NCBI RefSeq assembly: GCF_025642785.1 | Contig: NZ_JANZKU010000012.1 | Span: forward strand, 79,221 to 143,220 | Direction of reading: 5' to 3' | Source: Pseudomonas sp. RIT-PI-AD | Lineage (GTDB): Bacteria > Pseudomonadota > Gammaproteobacteria > Pseudomonadales > Pseudomonadaceae | Length of the DNA: 64,000 nucleotides | In this document: one piece after another, positions 18,346-30,940 of the stretch | Numbering within the stretch: position 1 is the stretch's first letter | Layout: each line of letters starts with the position of its first letter | The notes under the pieces: generated by a model | What the model was told of the DNA's origin: nothing | Seen by the model: the letters and a program-made list of their open reading frames with translations, nothing else | Database searches by the model: none | Position numbers and translations under genes: made by a program

Positions 18346-19164
18346 TCATAGTTTGCGGAAGATCCGTTCTTGCCGGACCAGCGGCTCGAAGCTGGTGGCA
18401 TAGGCGGAGAAGTCCAGGCTTTCCTTGCTGCCCAGGCCGAGGAAGCCGCGATGGCAAAGCGACTCGTGGAACAGCCCGAAAGCCCGGTTCTGCAGCTTCT
18501 TGTTGAAATAGATCAGCACGTTGCGGCAGGAGATCAAGTGGGTTTCGGCGAACACGCTGTCAGTCGCCAGGCTGTGGTCGGCGAAGGTCACCCGCTCGCG
18601 CAGCGCCTTGTCGAACAACGCGCCGTCGTAGGCGGCGATGTAGTAGTCGGAAAGCGATTGGCGCCCGCCGGCCTTCTGGTAGTTCTCGGTGTAGCCGCGG
18701 ATGTTGTCCAGGGAAAAGATGCCCTGCCGTGCCCGCTCCAGGGAGTGCGGGTTGATGTCGGTGGCATAGAGGATGCTGCGCTCCAGCAGCCCCTCTTCCT
18801 TGAGCAGGATCGCCATGGAATAGACCTCTTCGCCGGTGCTGCAGCCGGCGATCCAGATCTTCAGCGACGGGTAGGTGCGCAGTACCGGGATCACCTGCTG
18901 GCGCAGGGCGAGAAAATAGGTCGGATCGCGGAACATCTCGCTCACCGGAATGGTGAGGTATTGCAGCAACTGCATGAAGGTCTGCGGCTCGTGGAGCACG
19001 CGCTCCTGCAAGGCCGAGATGGTCTTGCAGTCGAATTGGTTGAGGGCGTGCAGCACCCGGCGCTTGAGCGATGCGCCGGAGTAGTCGCGGAAGTCGTAGC
19101 TGTACTTCAGGTAGATCGCTTCGATCAACAGCCGCAGTTCGATTTCGATGTCGCGATCGGACAT
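18346..19164 (-). CDS. CheR-type protein-glutamate methyltransferase
   Basis: The 272-residue protein has the CheR alpha-helical N-domain and the SAM-binding domain with AGCSTGEE at 106-113 and the later SCRNVLIYF motif. It transfers methyl groups from S-adenosylmethionine to glutamate side chains. It starts one base after the stop codon of the large hybrid kinase, so the genes form a tight operon. No chemoreceptor gene is nearby, so the kinase or another membrane protein may be the substrate. Confidence 0.9.
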   Translation of the reverse strand: MSDRDIEIELRLLIEAIYLKYSYDFRDYSGASLKRRVLHALNQFDCKTISALQERVLHEPQTFMQLLQYLTIPVSEMFRDPTYFLALRQQVIPVLRTYPSLKIWIAGCSTGEEVYSMAILLKEEGLLERSILYATDINPHSLERARQGIFSLDNIRGYTENYQKAGGRQSLSDYYIAAYDGALFDKALRERVTFADHSLATDSVFAETHLISCRNVLIYFNKKLQNRAFGLFHESLCHRGFLGLGSKESLDFSAYATSFEPLVRQERIFRKL

Positions 19165-19165
19165 A

Positions 19166-22100
19166 TCAGATCCGTTCCAGTTTCGGCATCCAGACGCGGA
19201 TCAGCGAGAACAGCCGATCCAGGTCTATCGGCTTGGCCAGATAATCGTTGGCGCCGGCTTGCAGGCAGCGTTCCTGGTCGTCCTTCATCGCCTTGGCGGT
19301 GACGGCGATGATCGGCAGCTTGCGCCAGCGCGGGTCCTTGCGGATTTCGAGGGTCGCCTGGTAGCCGTCCATCTCCGGCATCATCACGTCCATCAGCACC
19401 AGGTCGATGTCCTCCACCTGGTTGAGCTTGTCGATGGCTTCCAGGCCGTTGCGCGCCACTTCCACGTCGGCGCCCTTCTGCTCAAGCGCGCTGGTGAGGG
19501 CGAAGATGTTACGCACGTCGTCGTCCACCAGGAGGATGCGCCGGCCCTCGAAAACCTTGTCGCGGCTGCGCGCGGTCTTGAGCATGCGCTGGCGATCGCT
19601 GGAGAGCTCGGACTCCACCTTGTGCAGGAACAGGGTGACCTCGTCGAGCAGGCGTTCCGGGGAGCGCGCGCCCTTGATGATGATCGAGCGGGAATACTTC
19701 ATCAGCTCCGCTTCCTCGTCCCGCGATAGGTTGCGCCCGGTGTAGACGATCACCGGCGGGAAGGAGCAGATTTCCTCACTGGCCATGCGCTTGAGCAGTT
19801 CATTGCCCTGCATGTCCGGCAGCTTCAGGTCGATGATCATGCAGTCGAAGATCGTCGTGTGGAGTTTCTCCAGGGCTTCGCTGCCCAGCTCGACGGCGGT
19901 GATCTCGATGTCGTCGTCGCCGATCAGGCGGGCGATGCTGTCGCGCTGGCGGGCGTCGTCCTCCACCAGCAGGATGTGCTTCACCTTCTGGTCGAGCTTG
20001 GCCTCCAGCCGGCCGAACACTTCCTTCAATTGGTCGCGGGTGGTGGGTTTCACCGCGTAGCCGATGGCGCCCAGGTGCAGCGCCGCTTCCATGCGGTCCT
20101 CCACGGAAATCACGTGGACCGGGATGTGGCGGATCTTCGGGTCTTCCTTGAGCTGTTGCAGCATCGACAGCCCGGAACCGTCGGGCAGGCGCATATCCAG
20201 CAGGATCGCGTCGGGACGGAACTGGCGGACCAGGCGGAGGCCCTCGTCGATGCCATGGGCGACCAGGCAGTTGTAGTCGAGCTCGCGGGCCAGGTCGTAG
20301 AGGATCTTGGCGAACTTCGGCTCGTCCTCGATCACCAGCACGGTGCGGCCGGCGAAGGGCGCCTGGTCGCGGTCGTCGGCGAAGCTCGGCAGCGGGACTC
20401 GCTCGACCACCGGCGACGGCGCCAGCATGGGCCGCTCGATCAGGCTCGGGGTCGGCGTCAGGGGGAGACTCGGCGAGGGCGCGGGCGATACGTCGAGCAA
20501 GGCCTCCTCGTAGGTCTCGGGCAACAGCAGGGTGAAGGTGCTGCCGACCCCCGGCTCGCTGTGCACGCCGATGGAACCGCCGAGCAAATTGGCCAGGTCG
20601 CGGGAAATCGACAGGCCCAGCCCGGTGCCGCCATAGCGACGGTTGGTGGTGCCGTCGGCCTGGCGGAAGGCCTCGAAAATGCTTTCCTGCTGATCGTCGC
20701 GGATGCCGATGCCGGTGTCGCGCACCGCGAAGGCGATGCCCTTCGGATGCCGGCTCACGCTCAGGCTGACCTGCCCTTTCTCGGTGAACTTGAGGGCGTT
20801 GGAGAGCAGGTTCTTGAGGATCTGCTCGACCCGCTGGCGGTCGGTGAACAGCACCTTGGGCGCGGCCTCGTCCAGGTTCACCTCGAAGCTCAAGCGCTTC
20901 TGGCTGGCGAGCGGCTGGAACATCGTCTCCAGGGACTCGACCAGCTTGGCCACGCGGGTGCTCTCCGGACGCACGTCCAGCTTGCCCGCCTCGACCTTGG
21001 AGATGTCGAGGATGTCGTTGATCAGGTTGAGCAGGTCGTTGCCGGCGGAATAGATGGAGTCGGCGAACTTGACCTGCTCTTCGTTGAGGTTGCCCTGGGC
21101 GTTGTCCGCCAGCAGCTTGGCCAGGATCAGCGAGCTGTTCAGCGGGGTGCGCAGCTCGTGGGACATGTTGGCGAGGAATTCGGACTTATAGCGGCTGGCG
21201 CGCTGCAGGTCCAGGGCACGCTGCTCGAGCTGCTCCTGGGCATCGTTGAGCGCCGCGTTCTTCTGGTTCAAAACGTCGCGCTGGTCGGCCAGGGCCTGGG
21301 CCTGCTCGGCGAGTTGCTCGTTGGTCTGCTCCAGCTCGGCCTGCTGGCTTTCCAGGTGGCTCTGGGATTCCTTGAGGATCCGCGACTGCTCCTCCAGCTC
21401 CTCGTTGGCGGTCTTCAGCTCTTCCTGCTGGACCTGCAGTTCTTCGTTGAGCTGCTGGGTTTCGGCCAGCACTTCCTGCAAGCGATGGCGGTAGCGCGCC
21501 GCTTCGATCGAGGAGCCGATGTTGCTGGCGATCAGCCTGAGGAACTCGACGTCGCGCTCGCTGGGCTTGCGCAGGAAACCCAGCTCGACCACGCCGTTGA
21601 CCTTGTCGTCGTCGGTGAAGGGCAGCACCACCACGCTACGCGGCAGGCCCTCGCCCAGGCCCGAGGACACCTTCAGGTAGTTCTCCGGCAGTTCGTCGAG
21701 CTGCAGCAGCCGGCGCTCCTGGGCTGCCTGCCCGACCAGGCCCTCGGCGCTGTAGAACGACTGGTCGGCCTTCTCCTGCTCGCGGGAAAAGCCGTAGGAC
21801 GCGACGCGGGTGAGGCCGCCGTGGTGCTCGCGCACGTACAGCGCGCCCACCGCGATGTCCAAGTAGTGGGCGAGGAATTCCAGCACGCCGCGACCCAGTT
21901 GGTTCAGGCCGGGCTGGCCGATCAGGCGTTCCGCCATCTGGGTCTGGCCGCTGCGCAGCCAGGCTTGCTGATGCAAGACCTGGGCATGCTCGTTCTGCTG
22001 GCGCAGGGCGTTGTTGTAGGTACTCGACAGGGCCATCAGCTCGCGGCGGCCGAAGTACGCGAGGAACCCGCTCAGGGCCAGGCTCAGGCTCAGGTAGAGG

Positions 22101-22657
22101 GTCACCAGCCAGAAGGTGCTGGAGTTGGCGGTGTTCTGACGATCGAAGCGCAATCGCTCCTCGGTGGCGATGAAGTCGACGAACTCCTTGCGCACCTCGT
22201 CGGTGAGCCGCTTGCCACGCCCGGTGCGGATGATGTCGGCGAGGTCCTGCCCGCCGCGGCGCTTCTCGATCAACTCGCGGGCCACCTCGCCCCACTGGTG
22301 CTGCAGGGCGGCGATGCGCTTCAGGCGGTCGATCTGCTGAGGGTTGTCCGCCACCAGTTCCAGCAGGGTTTCGATCTGGGCATCGAACCGCGGCAGCGCC
22401 AGTTCGTAGGGATCCAGGAAGCTTTCGTCGGCGGTGATGAGGAAGCCGCGCATGCCGGTCTCCTGATCCACCGCCAGCTTGGCCGCCTCGTTGGCGTTGC
22501 CGATCACCCGATCGGTGTGCTCGACCCATTCGAGCACGTTCAGCAGATAGCCGATGAGCACGGCGAAAAACACCGCGCTGAGCAAGCCCACGCCCAATGG
22601 CAGGGTCACATTGCGGGCAAGGATACGGCGAAAACGTTGCTCGTCGAGGCTGTTCAT
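19166..22657 (-). CDS. CHASE3-GAF hybrid histidine kinase with three receiver domains
   Basis: The start at 22657 follows GGAAG; an earlier in-frame ATG lacks a ribosome site. The 1163-residue protein has a transmembrane segment near residues 18-40, a periplasmic CHASE3 domain, a second segment (TFWLVTLYLSLSLALSGFLAYF), a GAF domain, a long coiled coil (about 400-500), HisKA with MSHELRTPLNS, HATPase (DTGIGIRDD, GTGLGLSI) and three REC domains with Asp in ILLDMRLPDGSG, CMIIDLKLPDMQG and LVLMDVMMPEMDG. It is the first gene of the signalling operon. The input signal is unknown. Confidence 0.92.
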   Translation of the reverse strand: MNSLDEQRFRRILARNVTLPLGVGLLSAVFFAVLIGYLLNVLEWVEHTDRVIGNANEAAKLAVDQETGMRGFLITADESFLDPYELALPRFDAQIETLLELVADNPQQIDRLKRIAALQHQWGEVARELIEKRRGGQDLADIIRTGRGKRLTDEVRKEFVDFIATEERLRFDRQNTANSSTFWLVTLYLSLSLALSGFLAYFGRRELMALSSTYNNALRQQNEHAQVLHQQAWLRSGQTQMAERLIGQPGLNQLGRGVLEFLAHYLDIAVGALYVREHHGGLTRVASYGFSREQEKADQSFYSAEGLVGQAAQERRLLQLDELPENYLKVSSGLGEGLPRSVVVLPFTDDDKVNGVVELGFLRKPSERDVEFLRLIASNIGSSIEAARYRHRLQEVLAETQQLNEELQVQQEELKTANEELEEQSRILKESQSHLESQQAELEQTNEQLAEQAQALADQRDVLNQKNAALNDAQEQLEQRALDLQRASRYKSEFLANMSHELRTPLNSSLILAKLLADNAQGNLNEEQVKFADSIYSAGNDLLNLINDILDISKVEAGKLDVRPESTRVAKLVESLETMFQPLASQKRLSFEVNLDEAAPKVLFTDRQRVEQILKNLLSNALKFTEKGQVSLSVSRHPKGIAFAVRDTGIGIRDDQQESIFEAFRQADGTTNRRYGGTGLGLSISRDLANLLGGSIGVHSEPGVGSTFTLLLPETYEEALLDVSPAPSPSLPLTPTPSLIERPMLAPSPVVERVPLPSFADDRDQAPFAGRTVLVIEDEPKFAKILYDLARELDYNCLVAHGIDEGLRLVRQFRPDAILLDMRLPDGSGLSMLQQLKEDPKIRHIPVHVISVEDRMEAALHLGAIGYAVKPTTRDQLKEVFGRLEAKLDQKVKHILLVEDDARQRDSIARLIGDDDIEITAVELGSEALEKLHTTIFDCMIIDLKLPDMQGNELLKRMASEEICSFPPVIVYTGRNLSRDEEAELMKYSRSIIIKGARSPERLLDEVTLFLHKVESELSSDRQRMLKTARSRDKVFEGRRILLVDDDVRNIFALTSALEQKGADVEVARNGLEAIDKLNQVEDIDLVLMDVMMPEMDGYQATLEIRKDPRWRKLPIIAVTAKAMKDDQERCLQAGANDYLAKPIDLDRLFSLIRVWMPKLERI

Positions 22658-22985
22658 CGGGACTTCCGAGTACGAAGGCTGGGTACGGCCGATCAGGGAG
22701 AAAGGCAAAGCCCCGGATGGTAATGGGGCCACTGGAAGAGTTCAAACCAGTCGCTGCCGCTTGGCCGGGAAACGCACATCTGCCTATCGACTGCGCCGCC
22801 GGCAAAGGGTTCGCACGAAATGGCCCGCCCGCATCGGCCCGGAGACGCCGGAGGAAGACTGAATTTTCCCGGCACACCCCCTTCTAAACCAGCAACCTAT
22901 CCCGCAACCGCGCCCGGCGGCCCGCCATGGCGAACCAGAATGCTCGCGACACGGACGAGCGACCGTAATCCCCCAGGACGTACCG
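22658..22985. other. divergent intergenic region between two hybrid kinase genes
   Basis: About 330 bases separate two outward-facing kinase genes and must hold both promoters. I see ribosome sites at both ends (GGAAG leftward, AGGA rightward) but no convincing -35/-10 pairs, dyads or small genes. Confidence 0.5.
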
Positions 22986-25571
<2,586 letters not shown>

Positions 25572-25857
25572 GCGCGGCGCGATGCCCGCAAAGGGCGCAG
25601 CCGCGACGCCGGCGCACAGCCCTGACGCGCGCGCCAGCGCACCCCCGTGAACCGCAGAAAACCATCCCGAGGCGGCTGAAATCGGCCGGTTATTGTGGTT
25701 ACGCGACAGTGCGCTGCGCCGATGCGACAAGATGCCATCATCGCCGCCGCCACCCGCCCAGCCCTGCTTGGCGCCCCACAGAACGCTGTGCTAGCTTGCC
25801 CCTCGCCAGGAAGGCCAGTTGCAGACGGAGCGCATTCGAATAAGAAGAGGATCCCCC

Positions 25858-26631
25858 ATGGCCGAGGCCACGCCCGCGCTGGAAATCCGTAACCTGCATA
25901 AACGCTATGGCGACCTCGAGGTGCTCAAGGGCATCTCCCTCACCGCGCGCGACGGCGACGTCATCTCCATCCTCGGCTCTTCCGGCTCCGGAAAGTCCAC
26001 CTTCCTGCGTTGCATCAACCTGCTGGAAAACCCGCACAAGGGCCAGATTTTCGTCGCCGGCGAGGAAATGCAACTGAAGGCCGCGAAGAACGGCGAACTG
26101 GTCGCCGGGGACAGCAAGCAGATCAACCGCCTGCGCAGCGAAATCGGTTTCGTTTTCCAGAACTTCAATCTCTGGCCGCACATGACGGTGCTCGACAACA
26201 TCATCGAAGCGCCGCGCCGTGTGCTCGGCCAGAGCAGGGCCGAGGCCACCGAAGTGGCCGAAGCGCTGCTGGCCAAGGTCGGTATCGGCGACAAGCGCCA
26301 TGTCTACCCCGCGCAGCTCTCCGGCGGTCAGCAGCAGCGCGCGGCGATCGCCCGCACCCTGGCGATGCAACCCAAGGTGATTCTTTTCGACGAACCCACC
26401 TCGGCACTCGATCCGGAAATGGTACAAGAAGTGCTTAACGTGATCCGCGCGCTCGCCGAGGAAGGCCGTACCATGCTCCTGGTCACCCACGAGATGCATT
26501 TCGCCCGGCAGGTGTCGAGCGAAGTGGTGTTCCTTCACCAGGGCCTGGTGGAGGAACAGGGGACACCCGAACAGGTGTTCGAACACCCGCTATCGGCGCG
26601 CTGCAAACAATTCATGTCCAGCAATCGCTAA
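25858..26631 (+). CDS. ABC transporter ATP-binding protein, polar amino acid (HisP/AotP type)
   Basis: The ATG at 25858 follows AAGAAGAGG, giving 257 residues, the length of HisP. Walker A GSSGSGKS, signature LSGGQQQR, Walker [13 protein letters not shown] and the switch His in LLVTHEM are all present. It energises import through the two permeases encoded downstream. The order ATPase, binding protein, permease, permease matches the PA5152-PA5155 locus of P. aeruginosa. Confidence 0.93.
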   Translation: MAEATPALEIRNLHKRYGDLEVLKGISLTARDGDVISILGSSGSGKSTFLRCINLLENPHKGQIFVAGEEMQLKAAKNGELVAGDSKQINRLRSEIGFVFQNFNLWPHMTVLDNIIEAPRRVLGQSRAEATEVAEALLAKVGIGDKRHVYPAQLSGGQQQRAAIARTLAMQPKVILFDEPTSALDPEMVQEVLNVIRALAEEGRTMLLVTHEMHFARQVSSEVVFLHQGLVEEQGTPEQVFEHPLSARCKQFMSSNR

Positions 26632-26648
26632 ACACGGAGCAATAACGC

Positions 26649-27401
26649 ATGAAGAATTACAAGAAGATTCTGCTGGCCGCGGCCGCCACCCTGGCACTCG
26701 GTACCTCGGCCTTCGCCGCCGAACAACTGAAGATCGGCACCGAGGGTGCCTACCCGCCCTTCAACCTGATCGACGCCAGCGGCCAGGCCGGCGGCTTCGA
26801 CATCGAGATCGCCAAGGCCCTCTGCGCCAAGCTGAAAGCCGAGTGCGAAGTGGTCACCTCCGACTGGGACGGCATCATCCCGGCGCTCAACGCGAAGAAA
26901 TTCGATTTCCTGGCCGCTTCCATGTCGGTCACCGAGGAGCGTAAGCAGGCGGTGGACTTCACCGACGCCTACTACACCAACAAGCTGCAATTCGTCGCGC
27001 CCAAGACCAGCGACCTCAAAACCGACAAGGAAAGCCTCAAAGGCAAGTCGATCGGTGCCCAGCGCGCCACCATCGCCGGCACCTGGCTGGAGGACAACCT
27101 GGGTGACGTGGTCGACATCAAGCTGTACGACACCCAGGAAAACGCCTACCTCGACCTCGCCTCCGGGCGCGTCGATGGCGTGCTGGCGGACAAGTTCGTC
27201 AACTGGGAATGGCTGAAGAGCGCCGCCGGCAAGGACTTCGAGTTCAAGGGCGACCCGGTGTTCGACAACGACAAGATCGCCATCGCCGTGCGTAAGGGCG
27301 ATCCGCTGCGCGACAGGCTGAACGGCGCACTGAAGGAAATCATCGCCGACGGCACCTACAAGAAGATCAACGACAAGTACTTCCCCTTCAGCATCTATTG
27401 A
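26649..27401 (+). CDS. periplasmic amino acid-binding protein of the ABC importer
   Basis: The 250-residue protein has a signal peptide ending SAFA-AEQ and the type 3 solute-binding signature (GFDIEIAKALCAKLKAECE). Residues typical for cationic or histidine ligands include YPPFN near the N-terminus, the Asp-Trp in SDWDGIIPAL and ASMSVTEERK. This favours histidine, arginine, lysine or ornithine as ligand; the exact one is not determined. ACACGGAGC precedes the start, and the gene is 17 bases after the ATPase gene. Confidence 0.92.
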   Translation: MKNYKKILLAAAATLALGTSAFAAEQLKIGTEGAYPPFNLIDASGQAGGFDIEIAKALCAKLKAECEVVTSDWDGIIPALNAKKFDFLAASMSVTEERKQAVDFTDAYYTNKLQFVAPKTSDLKTDKESLKGKSIGAQRATIAGTWLEDNLGDVVDIKLYDTQENAYLDLASGRVDGVLADKFVNWEWLKSAAGKDFEFKGDPVFDNDKIAIAVRKGDPLRDRLNGALKEIIADGTYKKINDKYFPFSIY

Positions 27402-27470
27402 TGCCGTCCGGCCGGCCCCGCCCATGCGGAAGCCGGCCGCCGCCCGCACCCTCCAGCAGTAGCCTTCCAG

Positions 27471-28166
27471 ATGACCCTCGATCTCCACGGATTCGGCCCC
27501 GCCCTGGCCGCCGGGACGCTCATGACCATCAAGCTGGCGCTGTCCGCGCTCAGCCTGGGTCTGGTGCTCGGCCTGCTCGGCGCGCTGGCCAAGACTTCCC
27601 CCCTCAAGCCCTTGCAGTGGCTGGGTGGTGCCTACTCGACCCTGGTTCGCGGCATTCCCGAGCTGCTCTGGGTGCTGTTGATCTACTTCGGCACGGTCAA
27701 CCTGATGCGCAGTATCGGCGAGGCCATCGGCTACCCGGCGCTGGAGCTGAGCGCCTTTTCCGCCGGCACCATCGCCCTCGGCCTGTGCTTCGGCGCCTAC
27801 GCCACCGAAGTGTTCCGCGGCGCCATCCTGGCGATCCCCAAGGGTCATCGTGAGGCCGGGCAGGCCCTGGGCATGTCGCCGTCGCGGATCCTCTGGCGGA
27901 TCATCCTGCCGCAGATGTGGCGCATCGCCCTGCCGGGCCTGGGCAATCTGTTCATGATCCTGATGAAGGACACGGCCCTGGTATCGGTGATCGGCCTCGA
28001 AGAAATCATGCGCCGCTCGCAGATCGCCGTGACCGCCAGCAAGGAAGCCTTCACGTTCTATATGGTCGCCGCCTTCATCTACCTGGGCCTGACCGTCTTC
28101 GCCATGACCGGCATGTACTTCCTCGAGAGACGGGCCGGACGCGGCTTCGCCAGGAGCGCGGCATGA
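27471..28166 (+). CDS. ABC importer permease, HisQ type
   Basis: The 231-residue inner-membrane protein has about five hydrophobic segments and the EAA loop GHREAGQALGMSPSRILWRIILPQMWRIALPG, which contacts the ATPase. The GTLMTIKLALSALSLGLVLG start is typical of polar amino acid permeases. Its stop codon overlaps the start of the second permease (ATGA), so the two are translationally coupled. Confidence 0.93.
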   Translation: MTLDLHGFGPALAAGTLMTIKLALSALSLGLVLGLLGALAKTSPLKPLQWLGGAYSTLVRGIPELLWVLLIYFGTVNLMRSIGEAIGYPALELSAFSAGTIALGLCFGAYATEVFRGAILAIPKGHREAGQALGMSPSRILWRIILPQMWRIALPGLGNLFMILMKDTALVSVIGLEEIMRRSQIAVTASKEAFTFYMVAAFIYLGLTVFAMTGMYFLERRAGRGFARSAA

Positions 28167-28852
28167 ACTGGGACGTGATCATCAAATGGCTGCCGCGCCT
28201 GGCCGATGGCGCCATCCTCACCCTGGAACTGGTGGCCATCGCCGTCGTCGCCGGGCTGATCCTGGCGATCCCCCTGGGCATCGCCCGCTCCTCGCGGCAC
28301 TGGTACGTGCGCGCCTTGCCTTATACCTACATCTTTTTCCTGCGCGGCACGCCGCTGCTGGTGCAGCTGTTCCTCGTCTACTACGGCCTGGCGCAGTTCG
28401 ACGCGGTGCGCCACAGCGTGCTCTGGCCCTACCTGCGCAGCCCCTATTGGTGCGCGGTGATCACCATGACCCTGCACACCGCGGCCTACATCGCCGAAAT
28501 CCTCCGTGGTGCGATCCAGGCCATCCCGCCCGGCGAGATCGAGGCGGCGCGCGCGCTGGGTATGTCCCGTAACCAGGCGCTGGTCTACATCATCCTGCCG
28601 CGGGCGGCGCGCATCGGCCTGCCCGCCTACAGCAACGAGGTGATCCTGATGCTCAAGGCCAGCGCGCTGGCCAGCACCATCACCCTGCTGGAGCTCACCG
28701 GCATGGCGCGCACCATCATCGCGCGCACCTACCTGCCGGTGGAAATCTTCTTCGCCGCCGGGCTGTTCTACCTGGTGATCGCCTACGTGCTGGTGCGCTG
28801 CTTCAAGGCACTGGAGCGCTGGCTGCGGGTCGACGCCTGTCAGGGACGCTAA
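28163..28852 (+). CDS. ABC importer permease, HisM type
   Basis: The ATG within ATGA at 28163 gives 229 residues. The protein has about five membrane segments and the EAA loop EIEAARALGMSRNQALVYIILPRAARIGLPA. It forms a heterodimeric channel with the upstream permease. It ends the transporter operon; no clear terminator is seen in the 116-base gap that follows. Confidence 0.93.
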   Translation: MNWDVIIKWLPRLADGAILTLELVAIAVVAGLILAIPLGIARSSRHWYVRALPYTYIFFLRGTPLLVQLFLVYYGLAQFDAVRHSVLWPYLRSPYWCAVITMTLHTAAYIAEILRGAIQAIPPGEIEAARALGMSRNQALVYIILPRAARIGLPAYSNEVILMLKASALASTITLLELTGMARTIIARTYLPVEIFFAAGLFYLVIAYVLVRCFKALERWLRVDACQGR

Positions 28853-28932
28853 GTCAGAGACGCTGAGTCAGGGGCGTCGAGCCGCGGCATCGCGGCCCTC
28901 CGTCGCCATGACGGGGGCCGCCGGCCCGGGGC

Positions 28933-28938
28933 TATAAT
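28933..28938 (+). promoter_or_regulatory. -10 element TATAAT before the methyltransferase gene
   Basis: A perfect TATAAT stands 31 bases before the GTG start in a GC-rich spacer. A matching -35 box is not evident. Confidence 0.45.
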
Positions 28939-28968
28939 CGCGCTCCCGCTTCCTGCCCGGCGCACACC

Positions 28969-30180
28969 GTGTCCAGTTCTCCTCCGCTGCAAGGCCCGCA
29001 TCTCCGCGAGCGTTTCGCCGCGCTCGACGCCTTCCTGCTCGAGCACCAAGACCTCTGGCGCCCGAAGCCCTTCACCGACCTGCATTTGCCTTGGGAGGCA
29101 CGACATCCCGACCTGTCGGCCTGGTTGCGCAGTCGCACCCTGGAGGCAGCGGAAGCGGCCCATGCCCGACCGAACGACCTGGACGCACCGGCACCTTTCT
29201 CGACGCTGGCCGAGCGTTCGCGACAGCTGATCGCCCTGGGCCATTTCGACACCAAGGCCTTGCCCGCCGTGCCGGCGCGCTTCTCCGTGGACGTGCCCGG
29301 TCGCAAGTGGCAGCAGATCGAAGCCTTCGCCGGCAGCCTGGACTTCGCCGCCGTCCCGCGCCACTGGTTGGACTGGTGCGCCGGCAAGGGTCACCTGGGG
29401 CGTCGGCTGGCCCAGGACGGCAGCCCCTTGAGCTGCCTGGAGCGCGATGCCCACTTGGTCGAAGACGGCCAGGCCCTCAGCGATCGCCTGCACCTGAACG
29501 CGCGGCACATCCAGCAGGATGTGATGGCCGAGAGCGTCGCCCGGCACCTCGATGCCCAGCATACGCCCGTCGCCCTGCATGCCTGCGGTGACCTGCACGT
29601 TCGCCTGCTCGCGCTGGCCAGCGCGGCCGGCTGCCGGCAACTGGCGCTGGCCCCCTGCTGTTACAACCGCATCGCGGACGACCGCTACCGGCCGCTGTCC
29701 CGGACGGCCCGGGCATCGCCCCTGACGCTCGACGCGGACGACCTGCGCCTCTCCATCAGCGAAACCGTTACCGCCGGCGCCCGGGTCAGGCGTCAGCGCG
29801 ACCGCTCCATGGCGCGCCGCCTGGGCTTCGACCTGCTGCAACGGCACCTGCGCCAATGCGACCACTACCTGCCAACGCCCTCCCTGCCGCCCGCCTGGCT
29901 GGACCGTCCGTTCGCCGAACACTGCCAGCGCTTGGCCGGGGAGCGCCTCGCCCTGCCCGCGAGCATCGACTGGGCGCACTGGGAAGCCGCCGGCTGGCGA
30001 CGCCTCGCGGACGTCCGTAACCTGGAGCTGCTGCGCGGCTTGTTCCGCCGCCCCCTGGAAATCTGGCTGGTCCTCGACCGCGCCCTCTACTTGGAGGAAC
30101 GGGGCTACCGCGTCCGCCTCGGCCCCTTCTGCGACCCCTGCCTTACCCCGCGCAACCTCCTCCTCCTCGCCGAGCGCTGA
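28969..30180 (+). CDS. SAM-dependent methyltransferase of unknown target
   Basis: The 403-residue protein begins at GTG. Near the middle it has the methyltransferase motif I LDWCAGKGHLGRRLA, an acidic residue at the end of the next strand (LSCLERD) and a later HACGDLHVRLL segment followed by APCCYNRI. The Cys-rich APCCY motif is typical of the methyltransferase group often annotated simply as methyltransferase domain protein. The substrate is unknown. It lies alone between the ABC operon and the tRNA gene. Confidence 0.75.
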   Translation: MSSSPPLQGPHLRERFAALDAFLLEHQDLWRPKPFTDLHLPWEARHPDLSAWLRSRTLEAAEAAHARPNDLDAPAPFSTLAERSRQLIALGHFDTKALPAVPARFSVDVPGRKWQQIEAFAGSLDFAAVPRHWLDWCAGKGHLGRRLAQDGSPLSCLERDAHLVEDGQALSDRLHLNARHIQQDVMAESVARHLDAQHTPVALHACGDLHVRLLALASAAGCRQLALAPCCYNRIADDRYRPLSRTARASPLTLDADDLRLSISETVTAGARVRRQRDRSMARRLGFDLLQRHLRQCDHYLPTPSLPPAWLDRPFAEHCQRLAGERLALPASIDWAHWEAAGWRRLADVRNLELLRGLFRRPLEIWLVLDRALYLEERGYRVRLGPFCDPCLTPRNLLLLAER

Positions 30181-30395
30181 GCTGCAAGGGACCGGGAAGC
30201 GAACTCGAATCGCTCCGTGGCGACACCGCCCCATCGAGCCGCGCCCGGATCGTCCCCTTTGCGTTAGCCCAAGTAAAAACAACGGCTTGGAACGGCTGCC
30301 GAGCCGCAGGGAATCCGAGAGACGAACCCCTGGCCGCCCCCGCCTTCGGCTTCAGCCACCCTCCGACCTTAGCCTGAAGAACCTGCATAAGGGAG

Positions 30396-30423
30396 TTTAC
30401 TCGCCGCGCCAGATGGCTATAAT
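30396..30423 (+). promoter_or_regulatory. promoter of tRNA-Thr
   Basis: TTTACT (30396-30401) and TATAAT (30418-30423) are spaced by 16 bases, with a perfect -10. Transcription would begin a few bases before the tRNA. Confidence 0.75.
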
Positions 30424-30436
30424 GCGTCCCGCAATT

Positions 30437-30512
<76 letters not shown>

Positions 30513-30517
30513 ATTAA

Positions 30518-30540
30518 ATCAAGCACTTACGGTGCTTGAT
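30518..30540 (+). terminator. hairpin just after tRNA-Thr
   Basis: Perfect 9-base arms ATCAAGCAC / GTGCTTGAT enclose a 5-base loop. It probably ends the tRNA transcript or belongs to the phage attachment region; no T-run follows. Confidence 0.5.
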
Positions 30541-30574
30541 AGGCTCGCAGAGCAGCCTACACGTAATAACACAC

Positions 30575-30940
30575 GTAACAGCAGTGTGAAAGCGCCGCAG
30601 CATGCGTGGCTCGCCACTCCCCTCCTCCCTGGCAAAGACCCCCGTTTTATGTTCGGCCAAGGGGACTCCGTAACTTTTGTTACCTCCATTTTTTTCTTGC
30701 TGAAAATCCTTATAACTCAATGAGTTAGGCATGAGAATTCGCCGTAACTATAGCGTTACTTTATAGTTAAAAAGTTACATTCACTAACGTAACTTTTTAC
30801 CGAATTAAATTCCTTTAAAATCAGTCACTTGAAAAAAGTTACAGCTGAAGGAACAGAAAGTTACACCCCGCCGTTCTCCCTCTATCCCGCACGCCACTGG
30901 GCTCTCAGGCACATGCGGCCTCCCTGGTAACGGAAGTTAC
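30575..30940. repeat. cluster of GTAAC/GTTAC elements (AAAGTTAC consensus)
   Basis: Eleven pentamers in this AT-rich stretch read GTAAC (30575, 30670, 30744, 30789, 30927) or GTTAC (30679, 30755, 30774, 30838, 30860, 30936). Several extend to AAAGTTAC in one orientation or the other, and some form close inverted pairs (30670/30679, 30744/30755). A separate palindrome TAACTCA-A-TGAGTTA lies at 30713-30727. Their place between the presumed attL and cos suggests binding sites for integrase or an excision factor, or an iteron-like regulatory site. No gene is visible in 30541-31100. Confidence 0.6.

Noticed and set aside
19859..22723. 954-codon open frame antisense to the CHASE3 hybrid kinase
   Set aside because: High GC produces long antisense frames. 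The translated sequence lacks domains, and the minus-strand protein explains all conservation.
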